Assembly (NCBI GenBank): GCA_021234155.1
Contig: JAJEKV010000016.1
Location: 1,426,001-1,490,000, forward strand
DNA: 64,000 nucleotides
Direction of reading: 5' to 3'
Origin: Isoetes taiwanensis
Taxonomy: Eukaryota; Streptophyta; Lycopodiopsida; Isoetales; Isoetaceae
This document shows, one piece after another, positions 46,948 to 56,516 of the stretch. Position 1 is the stretch's first letter; each line of letters starts with the position of its first letter. The translations under genes were made by a program, and so were the position numbers. Under the pieces are notes generated by a model. That model worked only from the letters and a program-made list of their open reading frames with translations, had not been told where the DNA came from and did not search any database.

Positions 46948-47436
46948 CTGGCATTCAAGAACTTTGAATCAAGCATTTTCTGTGTCTGCCCATCAGAAGC
47001 GCTAGTTATTGTCTCCAATTTGGCTAACAGTTTATCTCTATCTTTTTGTAGTTATTGCTTCTCCTTTTGAAGCCCAAATAGCGTTCTTTTCAAATAGCGT
47101 TCTTTTGTAGTTATTTCAACTTAAGTTACAATGAAGAGGTAAATAAGTCGGAATTCCATGATCCTTTAGTTATGATAAAAGATATCCAGCTCCTTTTGGG
47201 CAATTTGTTTGTTAAGCTCCCACAACTCCTTATCCACGCTGTCCTGCAAGCAATTGTGCTCAAACACCATTTCCTCATTGTTTGGACCACCTGTATTCTA
47301 GTGATTTTACATGTGAAGCAGAGATGTTAGAGGAAAAATAAAAAATGTAAAGGGCATATCAAGTACCAGGTTCTGCTTCAAAAATATTTCCATTTTCTAC
47401 ATAGGATATTGGTGAAGAATTGTCTGCTTTAGATGC
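46948..47436 (-). pseudogene. Kinesin-4 (FRA1/KIN-4-like) coiled-coil fragment
   Basis: Three exons on the minus strand encode part of the stalk of a plant kinesin-4. Exon one, 47436-47367, reads ASKADNSSPISYVENGNIFE and ends before GTACTT. Exon two, 47291-47174, follows ACAG and reads GPNNEEMVFEHNCLQDSVDK, then ELWELNKQIAQKELDI. Exon three, about 47085-46948, reads LQKEKQ, a stop, LQKDRDKLLAKLETITSASD, then GQTQKML and ends before GTATCATC. The heptad-rich phrases DKELxELNKxxxxKE and ERDxLLAxxExxxxxSDGQxQK are characteristic of kinesin-4 from plants. The family protein is over 1,000 residues. Only about 110 residues are here, the motor domain is absent and there is an in-frame stop, so it is a captured or relic fragment. 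Confidence 0.75.
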
Positions 47437-47924
47437 CTGAATTCCTCAATTCCTGTGGCACCTTGATCCTTGCCAAATAATCTTTCAACTTCTCAACAAT
47501 CAACAACAATCAATTGTTTGTAAATTTTTACATTATAAACTGTTTGTGATTTTCTTACCTTCGTTTGTGATTTCTTTACCTTCATTTGTCCATTTTTATG
47601 ATTGTCATTGGCTCCTCAAGGCACTCAAGTCGAGATTCAAGTTGCTCTGCACCACATTAACTCCCTCAACTTGGCTATAAGATCTGGTTTCATATACATG
47701 GCCTTGAAATAAATGTAACACAAAGGAACTTTTTGCCTAATCTGGCCTGCACTATCTGAAAACGTAGCTATTGTTAAGCCACATTCAAATATATGAACTT
47801 TACGAAAGTCCTAATAGCAATGATCACCATGTTTCTCCACCAAAGGCAGTGGTAGCATATTCAACCTGCAAGGATGATAAAAATACTAAGATTCTCTGAA
47901 CTTCATTGAACGTGAAAGCCTTAC

Positions 47925-49194
47925 TTCTATACAGCTTTCTTTCTGCTAACCAGCGTTGAAAATTGACAGGCAACTCTTTGTTGTCTGGAGCGATATCTAC
48001 AATCGTACTCTCCTTCACATTTGGACTAACCCTTGCAGAAAATTCAGTTTTTACCAATGCTTACATCAGATATGTAAAAGTCTACCACATGTCTCTGCCA
48101 TAAAATCCACAGTCCTATTCAGTATGCTACATTTTGCAGAAATGTCAAGAGATTTTTTTTTTTCCAAATTTAGTACCTCTAAATGTGTCAAACCCCAAGT
48201 GCAATGGCGATGCTCCTTGGTTGCAGCTTTGGAATTCAAATATCGGTATTCGTGAAGTCCTGTAGAAGTGTATATACAACGGTTTACATTCTTGTAGGAT
48301 GACTCAAGAGCTACACTGCCACAATTTATTACCTGCATAAGCAAGCTTACCCCTGTAACGTTCACATATTGACCATCCTTGACATGATCTAGAAGTTTGT
48401 CACCAAATTTCTCTAAAGAACTGAGTGCAGATTTTCTTTGCCAGCAAGTGTTCCATGCAAACAACAATAGCATAGCCATAAACAAAGATCCCATCAGGAC
48501 CAGGACAATTGGACTCTGTACTGTAGCAAGAACAAAGCCCCCAGCAATAAATCCAATTACAAAAAGGGGGATAATAGCACATAGAGCCATCCTGAGGGCT
48601 CTTTTTTCTGAAAGAAGAATTCTCAACCAAACTTAGATCGTTAACAGCGAGAGACGATGGAATAGGACCTCCCTGCATCAATTTCTCCACTGCATTCATG
48701 TCTAATGATCCAGAAAAGCCTTTTCTAGAGACTGAAGATTGAAGAATTATGCCAGCAGAAGTTATCAATCCAGTTTTAGGCAAATTTACAATGAAATCTG
48801 CAGTAGGTCCTGGACTTGATCCCTGTGGAGCAACACACTGCTTACTATTCACAGAGTGTGATGCAGATAATAGGCGAGGAGCCCCTGTTGGAAGAGGGCT
48901 AGAAGTAGACCTAATCAGATAGCTTCTGTTAGATGACCCATTTGGAGCCTGGACTGACTTTCTTGATTTGAGAGATCCAGAAGTCTCCACTGGAATATCA
49001 AACATTTTCCCTAATTCGCCTGATTTCTTTATGTCCCCTCCGGTATAGGGCATAACTGTGGAGGTCATTTTTTTCCCTCTTTCTCTGTATTGATCCGGTC
49101 GACCTGAAACATAGAGGCCATTGCTGAGCTGATGTGCAGGAAAATTTGTTGCTGATGAGCTGCTAAACGTATTGTTTCTGTTCAGCGACTTCAT
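47925..49194 (-). pseudogene. At1g16860-like membrane protein gene, frameshifted
   Basis: Matches a plant family of about 470-residue membrane proteins of unclear function, typified by Arabidopsis At1g16860. From the likely ATG at 49194: FPAHQLSNGLYVSGRPDQ, TVMPYTGGDIKKSGELGKMF, a Ser-rich linker, then the frame shifts in an A6 run (48602-48607). The next frame gives FVIGFIAGGFVLATVQSPIV and FAWNTCWQR (two membrane segments), DGQYVNVTG, CGSVALESSYKNVNRCIYTS and HRHCTWGLTHLE. An 82-bp GT-AG intron (48176-48095) precedes RHVVDFYISD. A second frame break, with loss of about 14 bases, precedes LVKTEFSARVSPNV and FQRWLAERKLYRS at a GTAAGG donor. The last exons (PPSD...LPASLEG region) are missing. 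Retained introns argue against a retrocopy. The A-run break could be a sequencing error, but the second break and missing end suggest a real pseudogene. Confidence 0.85.
48333..48350 (-). other. 18-bp in-frame insertion resembling an intron stub
   Basis: The insertion reads GTAAGCTTGCTTATGCAG on the gene strand, between VTG and VINCGSVALESS. Without it the protein matches the family spacing. It begins with a donor-like GTAAGC and ends with an acceptor-like TATGCAG but is far too short to be spliced normally. Confidence 0.6.
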
Positions 49195-49440
49195 ATTGCT
49201 AGGAATTGAAGGACCGGCCCTATAGTCTTCATCTATGGCCAAACAAAGCAAAAACATTAGCAGACATGGCCGCTCCACTTGCGGTTGCAGATATGGTCGC
49301 CCGATCCTTGGCCCTCTTTTCCACTGGGATAAAACCTCAACTCTTTGCCTTTGCTTGTAGTAAGATAATCTCGGCCGTCCGCATTAAATCATGACTGAAT
49401 CTCAACCGCCCAAATTAGGGCTGGATGCACTACTTACTTA
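49195..49440. other. Upstream of At1g16860-like gene, nothing assigned
   Basis: An intron end or leader may lie here (GGCCATAG before ATGAAGACT on the minus strand at about 49235). No promoter motif stands out. Confidence 0.35.
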
Positions 49441-49560
49441 CGGCAAAACATTATAATATAAGAAGATAACTTATGTTATTTTTGCCAAAATATTACGGTC
49501 ATCAAAAAATAAAAAAAATTATACCATTTTGTTCAGAATTTCGAGACGAATCCAAATATG
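49441..49560 (-). repeat. AACGCGTT-family repeat, partial reverse copy
   Basis: On the minus strand, TTTGGATTCGTCTCGAAATT, CTGAACAAAATGGTATAA and AAATAACATAAGTTATCTTC match the left parts of the repeats at 58.07 and 59.68 kb. The AACGCGTT boxes are not included. Confidence 0.7.
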
Positions 49561-50385
49561 TAAACTCCCCTTGCATGGATGCCAATTAATAGATGTGGTA
49601 AGGGTCCTCATGGGTGTAGATGTGATATGGGTCCTCATGGCTGTATATGTAAGTATGCTCCTCATGGATGGTTGAGCAATGGATGCTTAGTAACATGGGA
49701 TTTTCTTGAACATATAAAGGTTGTACTTTGGACTTCATAGTAGATGTAGTGCGCTTCCAACGGAAGATACTTTAGAAGTAGTAGTAGATCTGGGTAAGCT
49801 CCCAATAGGTGATAGTTTGAAATCGATAGTCGATGTAGTAAGTGTGAGTCAACTTTTAATAGGTGAGACTTTGGAGTTGATAGTAGATGGGAGTAAACTC
49901 CCAATGGATGATACTTTGAAATTAGTAGTAAATGTGACTAAGCTCCTCAATGCGTGATAGTTTGGAATTGGTAGTACATATTGGTAGTAGGTATGTATGC
50001 GAGGTTGAATAGGCTTTTAATGGGTGATACTTTGGAATTAGTAGTAGGACTACATGGGTGGGCCCAAACTGAGGCGAGGCCCCGGAGGGGCCGAGCCGAG
50101 GAAGGGTGCGAAAGAAAAGGGCACATGGGTGGGCCCAAACCGAGTCGAGGCCCCGGAGGGGCCGAGCCAAGGAAGGGTGCAAAAGAAAAGGGCACATGGG
50201 TGGGCCCAAACTGAGGCGAGGCCCCAGAAGGGCCGAGCCGAGGAATGAGTGCAAAAGAAAAGGGCTCTGCCGAGGAAGGGTGTGCACATGGGTGGGCCCA
50301 AACTGAGGCGTGGCCCCGGAGGGGCCGAGCCGAGGAATGAGTGCAAAAGAAAAGGGTCTGGCCGTCAGGCCGGGCCCTTTTCTAG
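49561..50385 (+). repeat. Three minisatellites ending in a Helitron 3' terminus
   Basis: Three arrays follow each other. At 49590-49680, units of about 34 bp share GGTCCTCATGG. At about 49745-50045, units of about 64 bp share GATACTTTGGAATTAGTAGT. At 50050-50360, about five units of 65-70 bp share CATGGGTGGGCCCAAACTGA and GGCCCCGGAGGGGCCGAGCC. The last array ends in GGCCGTCAGGCCGGGCCC, a GC-rich potential hairpin, TTTT and CTAG (50382-50385), the Helitron 3' signature. Frames here are products of repetition, not genes. Confidence 0.85.
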
Positions 50386-50740
50386 TCCTATATTATAAAA
50401 TTTTAGTGTTTGTCTATTTTGTTTTTCGCCCTAAATCAGACGACCCAGATTTGATCAGCCCACGTGAAATCATTGTGCCCTTCTCTTTTTTGAGTAATTT
50501 TGTGCGGGCTTGGAGGTGCTTCGTTACCTGGAGACTTGCATTGTATATGTCGTCAGTTGAAGCTTTCAGCCCTGTAAAAGAATCAGAGCTTGAATATGGC
50601 TCCCAGGTCAACATTTAAACCCATTGAAGCATCAAGTTCTAAGGACATCAATTCAGCAGCAACGGGCAACAAGCTCAAGGTATATGCATGTGCACTTTGG
50701 CAGTCGTACAATAGTTTTCTTTGTAATATTTATCCTTTTT
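50386..50740 (+). mobile_element. Helitron-like 5' end with captured exon (copy 3)
   Basis: Starts immediately after CTAG with TCCTATATTAT then AAAATTTTAGTGTTTG, and continues as the best-preserved copy of the repeat also found at 16.83 and 39.53 kb. The exon begins at 50598 (MAPRSTFKPIEASSSKDINS), continues AATGNKLK and meets GTATAT. The gene of origin is unknown. The element end further right is not identified. Confidence 0.6.
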
Positions 50741-51398
50741 GCACTTCGTGCTTTCAAGTGCAGATGCCTCATTTGTGTTTGTTGTTTTGATTAATAGAAT
50801 AATGAAGGTTTGCTGGGCAACGATGCCTTCTATGCTCGGCAGAGGTGAAGCTCTTTTATCCAAACATGGTAAAGGTATTGGCCCTTTTAATGGGCTCGCC
50901 AGAGACCCTTCCAAACCTAATCAAGTTTTAGAGTTTTGCAGCCAGGACCTGTGTCAACAGTAGGACCCTTAGAACTCATAGACGTGTCAGAACTCTGCAA
51001 GAATATGCAGGGTAAACTCAAAATTCCTTTAGGACTGAATATTTTTAGATGACCAGAGATAATCGATTCTAGATACGTGGTTGTATTAAGGCTGAGGCAG
51101 TGGTAAGACCACCTAAATTCCTACATAAATTTAAGGCAAGTCCATATTAAACATGAGGGACTATATTCTACATGAGGGATTGACATAGAGCTGCAGAATA
51201 GATTTCAAATGACAAAGGATTTATGGCCTTGAAGGCCCTTTACCAACATTCACCAACTGTAGTGGTTGATATAATGTGAAAGGGCCAAGTATTGACTATT
51301 TGGGCTTTTTTTTAGGAATTTATTGTTGTTGATTGCTATAGTTACCTTCATGCTACTGTGTTTATTGGTTTCACTAGAATGCTGGTCTCATCCTATCC
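50741..51398. other. No gene recognised
   Basis: Probably interior of the Helitron-like element begun at 50386. A short open stretch around 50800-50940 (MKVCWATMPSMLGRGEALLS) may be a further captured piece, not assigned. Confidence 0.35.
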
Positions 51399-52080
51399 TC
51401 CTATATTATAATGTTATAGGGTGTTGTATCCAGCCCTAAATCGGAGGGTGAGGTTTCACTTAAGAATTGAACGGTCGAGATATCCCTTCTCACCCTTTCC
51501 ACGTTTTAGGGTGGGATACGGAGGCTGTTCTATCCATTTTATTCCTCGATTGATGGTGCCGAGGACCTTCCTTTCCTACTCTTTGGTTTCGTTGAGTGGA
51601 TTCTGGAAAGGGCTAACCTTCAGCAAAGCTCCACGGCTATCGCAGGACGGAAGTTTCCTTTTTAAAGCCAAAAGCTCCAAGCTCTTTCATCTCTAGCTGC
51701 AGGATCCCTGTGTTGGTATCCCTTACGAACAGGGTAGCCCTTAAGGACGAAAGTTCGCCAAAAGGCTCTCGTTGCCCTACGTCACCCCCGTGTGAATATG
51801 TAGCATTATAACAGGGGGTTTTTTTTTGTAATTTTATACGCTTTTTGGCATGGTTTTCATATGATTTCATGGGCGTATTGCATGAGGCATACTAATCAGT
51901 ATATCTAGAGTGCACATTGGATTTTTATATTTGAATGGCGTTTTAGCTATGGTTTTGCAATGGTTGCGCATTATATAGTTCCTATTCACAAAAGAATTAT
52001 TTGTATTAATTTCTTGAACAACATGCAAGCATCGGGGATCTCTGCTTTAGGGTTTATGTCGATCTCTGCTCTAGGGTTTG
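51399..52080 (+). mobile_element. Possible further Helitron 5' end
   Basis: TCCTATATTATA at 51399 followed by ATGTTATAGGGTGTTG resembles the starts at 16830 and 50386, though the preceding base is C, not A. The next 300 bp include AGCCCTAAATCGGAGGGTGA, related to the CCCTAAATCGGACGACC of the other copies. Cyclin T sequence begins about 1.4 kb downstream. Confidence 0.35.
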
Positions 52081-52810
52081 TGTAGGAAAGGGGTTTTGCA
52101 GCAATTCATGGGATCTCGCAATAGATGGCAAAGGCGGGACACCATCGAACTTCGTGCGTGGCGGGCACATGGGGCTTGGTTTGTGTTTCAATGGGTTGTG
52201 GGAAAACCATCGAGAATCGGTCCAAATTATGCTTCCGGCAACCTTCCGCACGGCAGCAACACTTGCTAAGGATTATGGTATCTATCCACCTCACGGGTTG
52301 TGGCCGATTTTGAATGTACCCGCACCTAATCCATAAAATCATGCTATACATATCCATTAAAGCGATAAACTTTTTTTTTTGAATGGGCATTGCACAGCAG
52401 ATAGGCACGGCAGATGCGGCATTAGCGGATGCATCGGCCGCGGCCGAATCGCGGCATTAGGGGATGCAAATCGAGAAGCTTTATCATTTGCCTTAACAAA
52501 GGCAACATCGAAATGTTGATTGGGATTATGCATCTTTAGTGCAAGCGAGGTCTCGGGAGTTTCTTCTATTTGAAGCCGAACTCCAACTATCTAATATCTG
52601 GTATAGCTTTGTTTCTATGGGTTTGAATATCGATATGTTTATATCTTGAAGAGTCGCTAATGATATTCGTGGGACTCCTTGTGTTCGTAAAGAAATGGCA
52701 TCAATATCTTGTTCGGATCTTATTCCAATGTCGGTATACTCTAGAGTTTCATGATTCCAATTTCATATACTACCCTATGACCCGTTTTCATTATTGTCCT
52801 TATTTTGTAG

Positions 52811-53495
52811 ATGGCTGCCACTATCGTATGTTTTACGGGCGGGCAAAGAAGAAACACCTAGACAACTAAAGGATGTTATACTTGTGTCATATGAGATCCA
52901 TAACAACAAAGATTTAGCCGCTTGTGAGAGAGAATGAAGTGGCGGAAGGTATTTCATGTCAAGTTTTATAACTTTGTTGTCTATTTGATCTTATGGGTTG
53001 TATCATTTCAGGTCTTGCACACTGTTTAATCTAGATGCATTTACGATCGGGGGTTTATGATGCACAAGCGTGAGCTCGTTGTTGTTGGGGAGCGCTTTGG
53101 TGGCGGCGACATTGGGCTTTGATCCGAATATTCATCATTCATACAAACCGGCTGGTTGCGACTATCAAGAAGTTCAAAATTGCCCAAAATCTTTGCCCTA
53201 GCACAAGTGGCATGGAACTTTCTCAATGACGGGTAAGTAATTTGATTTGCACATGAGGCAATTCACCGCTTATTAGCGTCACGTCCAACCAAAGTAAAAG
53301 GAAGGAAGTTCTTTCCTTTAATTTTAGCACACTTGGAATGAAGCGATTGTAAAGGGATGTGCACGTAATCGCCCGCTGCGATTTAAACCTCACCACATTG
53401 TTGCCGATGCCATCTTCCTAATGGCTAAGTTCCCGTCGCCATGCCATCGATGGGAAGAAGGATTGGTGCCAAGAATTTGGGGAATATGGAATACT
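52811..53495 (+). pseudogene. Cyclin T pseudogene (introns retained)
   Basis: Decayed exons of a plant cyclin T, the partner of CDK9/CDKC in transcription elongation. Exon one from 52811, after TTTTGTAG, has KEETPRQLKDVILVSYEIHN following a damaged ATVCxFLAGK equivalent. Exon two, about 53040-53232, encodes in shifting frames VYDAQ, ELVVVGERF, an HHxYKP-like stretch and ALAQVAWNFLNDG, ending before GTAAGT. Exon three, about 53350-53495, has RFKPHHIVADAIFLMAKF and, one frame over, DGKKDWCQEF. These are cyclin-box motifs in the right order. Several indels and stops occur. Spacing with GT and AG at the joins shows the copy came from genomic DNA, not mRNA. The N-terminal cyclin box and the C-terminal half are missing. 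Confidence 0.85.
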
Positions 53496-53935
53496 AGTTT
53501 CTAGTTTTTGTAGTCGTGCTTGTTTGGTGCACACTTGGAGTCTTTTTATATTGCAACCAAGTTCATTGCATGAATTTCCTTTTGACAGCAGATCCCTTCT
53601 TATAAAAGCATTGTTAGAGGACCTTTCTTCTTAATACTTAATAGTATGTATCGTGTGCTCCTTTATATATATTTATTATTACATGTTTGTGTATTGCTAG
53701 TGGCAACATGCACCATAGGCATGCATATATCTTTAATGGGCCTTGGAGTAACCTGGGTTCGATTCACGGAGGCCTTCAACTCTTACATAGCCATTATATA
53801 TCCTAATAATTGTTATATGTTTGTTCTATCATATTATTATTATGATCATCTTAGTTAAATATGTATTATGGTTGTTTTTTTTTTATCAAGCTTCTTCGTA
53901 ATTAAGTCCACATGCAAATATGCTATCCTTAGTGC
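53496..53935. other. No gene recognised
   Basis: AT-rich sequence with no coding motif. A GGTTCGATTCAC phrase at 53756-53767 resembles a tRNA B box but no other tRNA feature accompanies it. Confidence 0.5.
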
Positions 53936-54565
53936 TCGAAGGCCTTTCTTAGGGCCCGAAGGGCCCAAATTTTTTTTTAATATAGCAATCAACACACAAC
54001 TACCATTAACATTATTAACACAAACCATTGCATTTAACACATTTAAATTAAAATCCCCCTTAAACCCCCTTTGGTTTGGGTGCATATTCACACGGGGGGT
54101 TACGTAGGGCAAATGAGAGCCCCAAAAATTTACAATACATGTACAAAATTAACACCATTGAGTACATTCTCTCAAACCTTATAGTATTTTACAAACTTTA
54201 ATATCACGGATTATACAAAAACTTGTACATGCATACCCCACAAACGAGGATCGTTATATGCGGTCCAGATCTTGGAATAAAGGGCAAATATGCCCATCCA
54301 TCAAATGACTCGTTGCGGGAGTAACCCCCGTGTGAATATGCACCCAAACCAAAGGGGGTTTAAGGGGGATTTTAATTTAAATGTGTTGGACCCAATGGTT
54401 GTGTTAATTAATGTCAATGGTAGTTATATGTTGGTTGTTAATGTCAATGGTTGTTATGTGTTGGTTGTTATGTGTTGGGGATTTAATTTTTTATATGTTG
54501 GATGTTAATGGTTTGTGTTGCCAAAAAACTTTTTGGCCCCTTCGGGCCTTAGGGACGTCACCCCC
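53936..54565. mobile_element. Foldback element with ~170-230-bp inverted arms
   Basis: The left arm (about 53936-54103) and right arm (about 54313-54560) are inverted copies: GGGGGATTTTAATTTAAATG, AACCAAAGGGGGTTTAAGG and GTAACCCCCGTGTGAATATG recur as their complements. Outer ends are AGGGCCCGAAGGGCCCAAA on the left and its diverged inverse on the right. The right arm is expanded by short repeats around TGTTGGTTGTTA. Non-coding; a MITE or foldback transposon is likely. Confidence 0.8.
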
Positions 54566-55289
54566 TCCCAGGTGTGACAAAAATTTAGAATTGAGCACTG
54601 GGAAAAACTAGAATTCATTTGAGGCTTTCATCATTGTAGCTTTTGAATTTGATCACAATAAAACAAATAGAATATAAGTAAAAGTTACCATAAAGATAGA
54701 GCAGATTGATCCCATTATTTCGAAAGTCATAAAGTTTGCAACACAAAAGAAAACCCCATTTATTTATGCTACATATTGTTACTTCCGCTACAACTATTTC
54801 TCTTTCACAATGACACCATTGTTTATCAATCCATATGATTTTGGATGCTCCATCTCTAGCTTAAAGGTAATGCATGATTCACCTTATGGTTCGATTAAAG
54901 TTCCAAACCTACAATATAAATGCATTCTTGTGGCCTTTGTTTTGACTGATTTGCGTGACATGGAAAAGGGTGGAATAATCCCTTTGCTCGTGCATAAGAA
55001 TCCATTTGTTGATTGAAGCTAAAGGCTGGCTGCTATGAACAATCCGGCAGCCAGGAATATCCAAGAGTTGGAAGGAAACAGAGGGCCTAAACTTGAATCT
55101 GCAGCAAATATTAGGAAGGAAACAAATCAGGAAGCACTACATTGTAGAATCAGGAAACCAATACCTTGTAAAAGAAAACATTATGCTAACTGAAGAAACA
55201 TTAAAAAACAAATACCTTTGTAAGTGTGAGCAAAAAATCCATCTCGTGGTAGTAAAATCCACTCCGGCAATAAGAATCAAAAGGGCAAG
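54566..55289. other. No gene recognised
   Basis: AT-rich with one open stretch at 54810-55016 that I cannot assign. Confidence 0.45.
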
Positions 55290-55475
55290 TACACATGCAT
55301 ATGCACACATGCACACACATGCACACATGCACATGCACTTGCATTTGCACTTGCACATGCACAATACACATGCACATGCATATACATGCACATGCACATG
55401 CACATGAACATGCACATGCACACACATGCACATGCATGTGCACATGCACATGCATACACATGCGCAGTGTTCATG
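55290..55475. repeat. (CACATG/CATGCA)n microsatellite
   Basis: Irregular repeats of ACATGC, ACACAT and TTGCAC. It explains long Cys/His/Val or His/Met/Thr-rich frames on both strands, which should not be read as genes. Alternating purine and pyrimidine over much of its length. Confidence 0.9.
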
Positions 55476-55984
55476 CACAAACACATGCAGAGAAAGACAA
55501 CAACCCTCGGATTGTTCCAACCAACGAAAATCAACGGCCCATAAAGGGTGCACTCTAGAAATACTATTTAGTACACCTCAACGAATACAACAACGAAATC
55601 ATAGAAAAACCATGTGAAAAAGCGTATAAAAATCTAAAACTAACCTCCTGTTATTGTGCTACATATTGACGCTGGTTTAGTAGGGCCCGTTATAGATGAA
55701 AAAAATAAAATTAGCCAACTTTTCTACAAACAAATCTCACTCCACTTGAAAATTCGCCACATCCACTAAGCGTCATAACTATGGATTCGCCTTATCCTCT
55801 ACCCTCATTCTCGAAGATTTCTTAAGGAATAGCCTAATATTCTAGGCTTTCTTCATAACCTAATCTATTCTCCATATCTATCCAGCTACATATGATAATT
55901 TTAATTGTAGCTATTGTGTTTCAAATACTTCTAAGGATGCATTGGAGAGCATTTTTTTACAGACCTCCCTTTTAGTAGATTTGT
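55476..55984. other. No gene recognised
   Basis: AT-rich sequence, nothing identified. Confidence 0.5.
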
Positions 55985-56287
55985 TTTATTTACAAACGTT
56001 CTCATTCTCGAGCTGCGACTCGCATGACACAACAACGCCCGGAGATGGGGCTTTTCTATTCATCCCAGCAGTGTAATTACAATGGTAGAGAGTGGGTAGC
56101 TGCATATCGCAAGCTACCCAAAAAACAAAAAATACAGGGAATATCCAGTCATAACACCTGGACCCCAAAATACAAAAATATATCATAGATGTTTGGCTAG
56201 TGTACCTGCCTAGGGCTTATCGCCGGGATTAAAAAACCCCGCCCTTTCGGGTTTTCGAGGAAAAACCCTAGCGATAAGCCCTAGGCA
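55985..56287 (-). mobile_element. LINE 3' end (copy C) with 17-bp hairpin
   Basis: On the minus strand, TGCCTAGGGCTTATCGC (56287-56271) pairs perfectly with its complement at 56223-56207. Between lie TTTTTCCTCGAAAACCC, a GAAA loop, GGG and CGGGGTTTTTTAATCCC. The cassette is related to the hairpins at 2.93, 23.8 and 45.7 kb, with a different outer stem and loop. Downstream, TGTTTTTTGGGTAGC and ACGTTTGTAAATAAAAC (about 55985-56000) resemble LINE 3' ends. No coding sequence or microsatellite tail is evident. Confidence 0.6.
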
Positions 56288-56516
56288 AGGCTTAGACAAC
56301 GTACCGCTAAACTTCCCAAAAACCCACGCTCCAAAAAGAAACCAACGCCGCAACGCCATGCACTACGCATAAGACCACAAAACACAATAGAGAAGAACAA
56401 AACCCTCAAAAAGCGAGGGTTGATTAAAGCGTGCCCGCTAACAACAACATATATAAACAAAATACTTAAGGGAGGGAGGGAGGGAGAGCATAGGACATAA
56501 CCCCGAAACAACTGGC
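56288..56516. other. No gene; short (GGGA)n run
   Basis: Probably upstream part of the element with the 56.2-kb hairpin. A GGGA run lies at 56469-56484. Confidence 0.4.

Noticed and set aside
50050-50380. Proline- and glycine-rich coding repeats on both strands
   Set aside because: Open in several frames because the unit length and composition lack stops; it is a minisatellite.
53740-53790. tRNA gene suggested by GGTTCGATTCAC
   Set aside because: The T stem does not pair and there is no D arm or anticodon arm at the right distance.
55137-55558. Cys/His/Val-rich open frames that resemble metal-binding proteins
   Set aside because: They are translations of the CACATG-type microsatellite in several frames at once.
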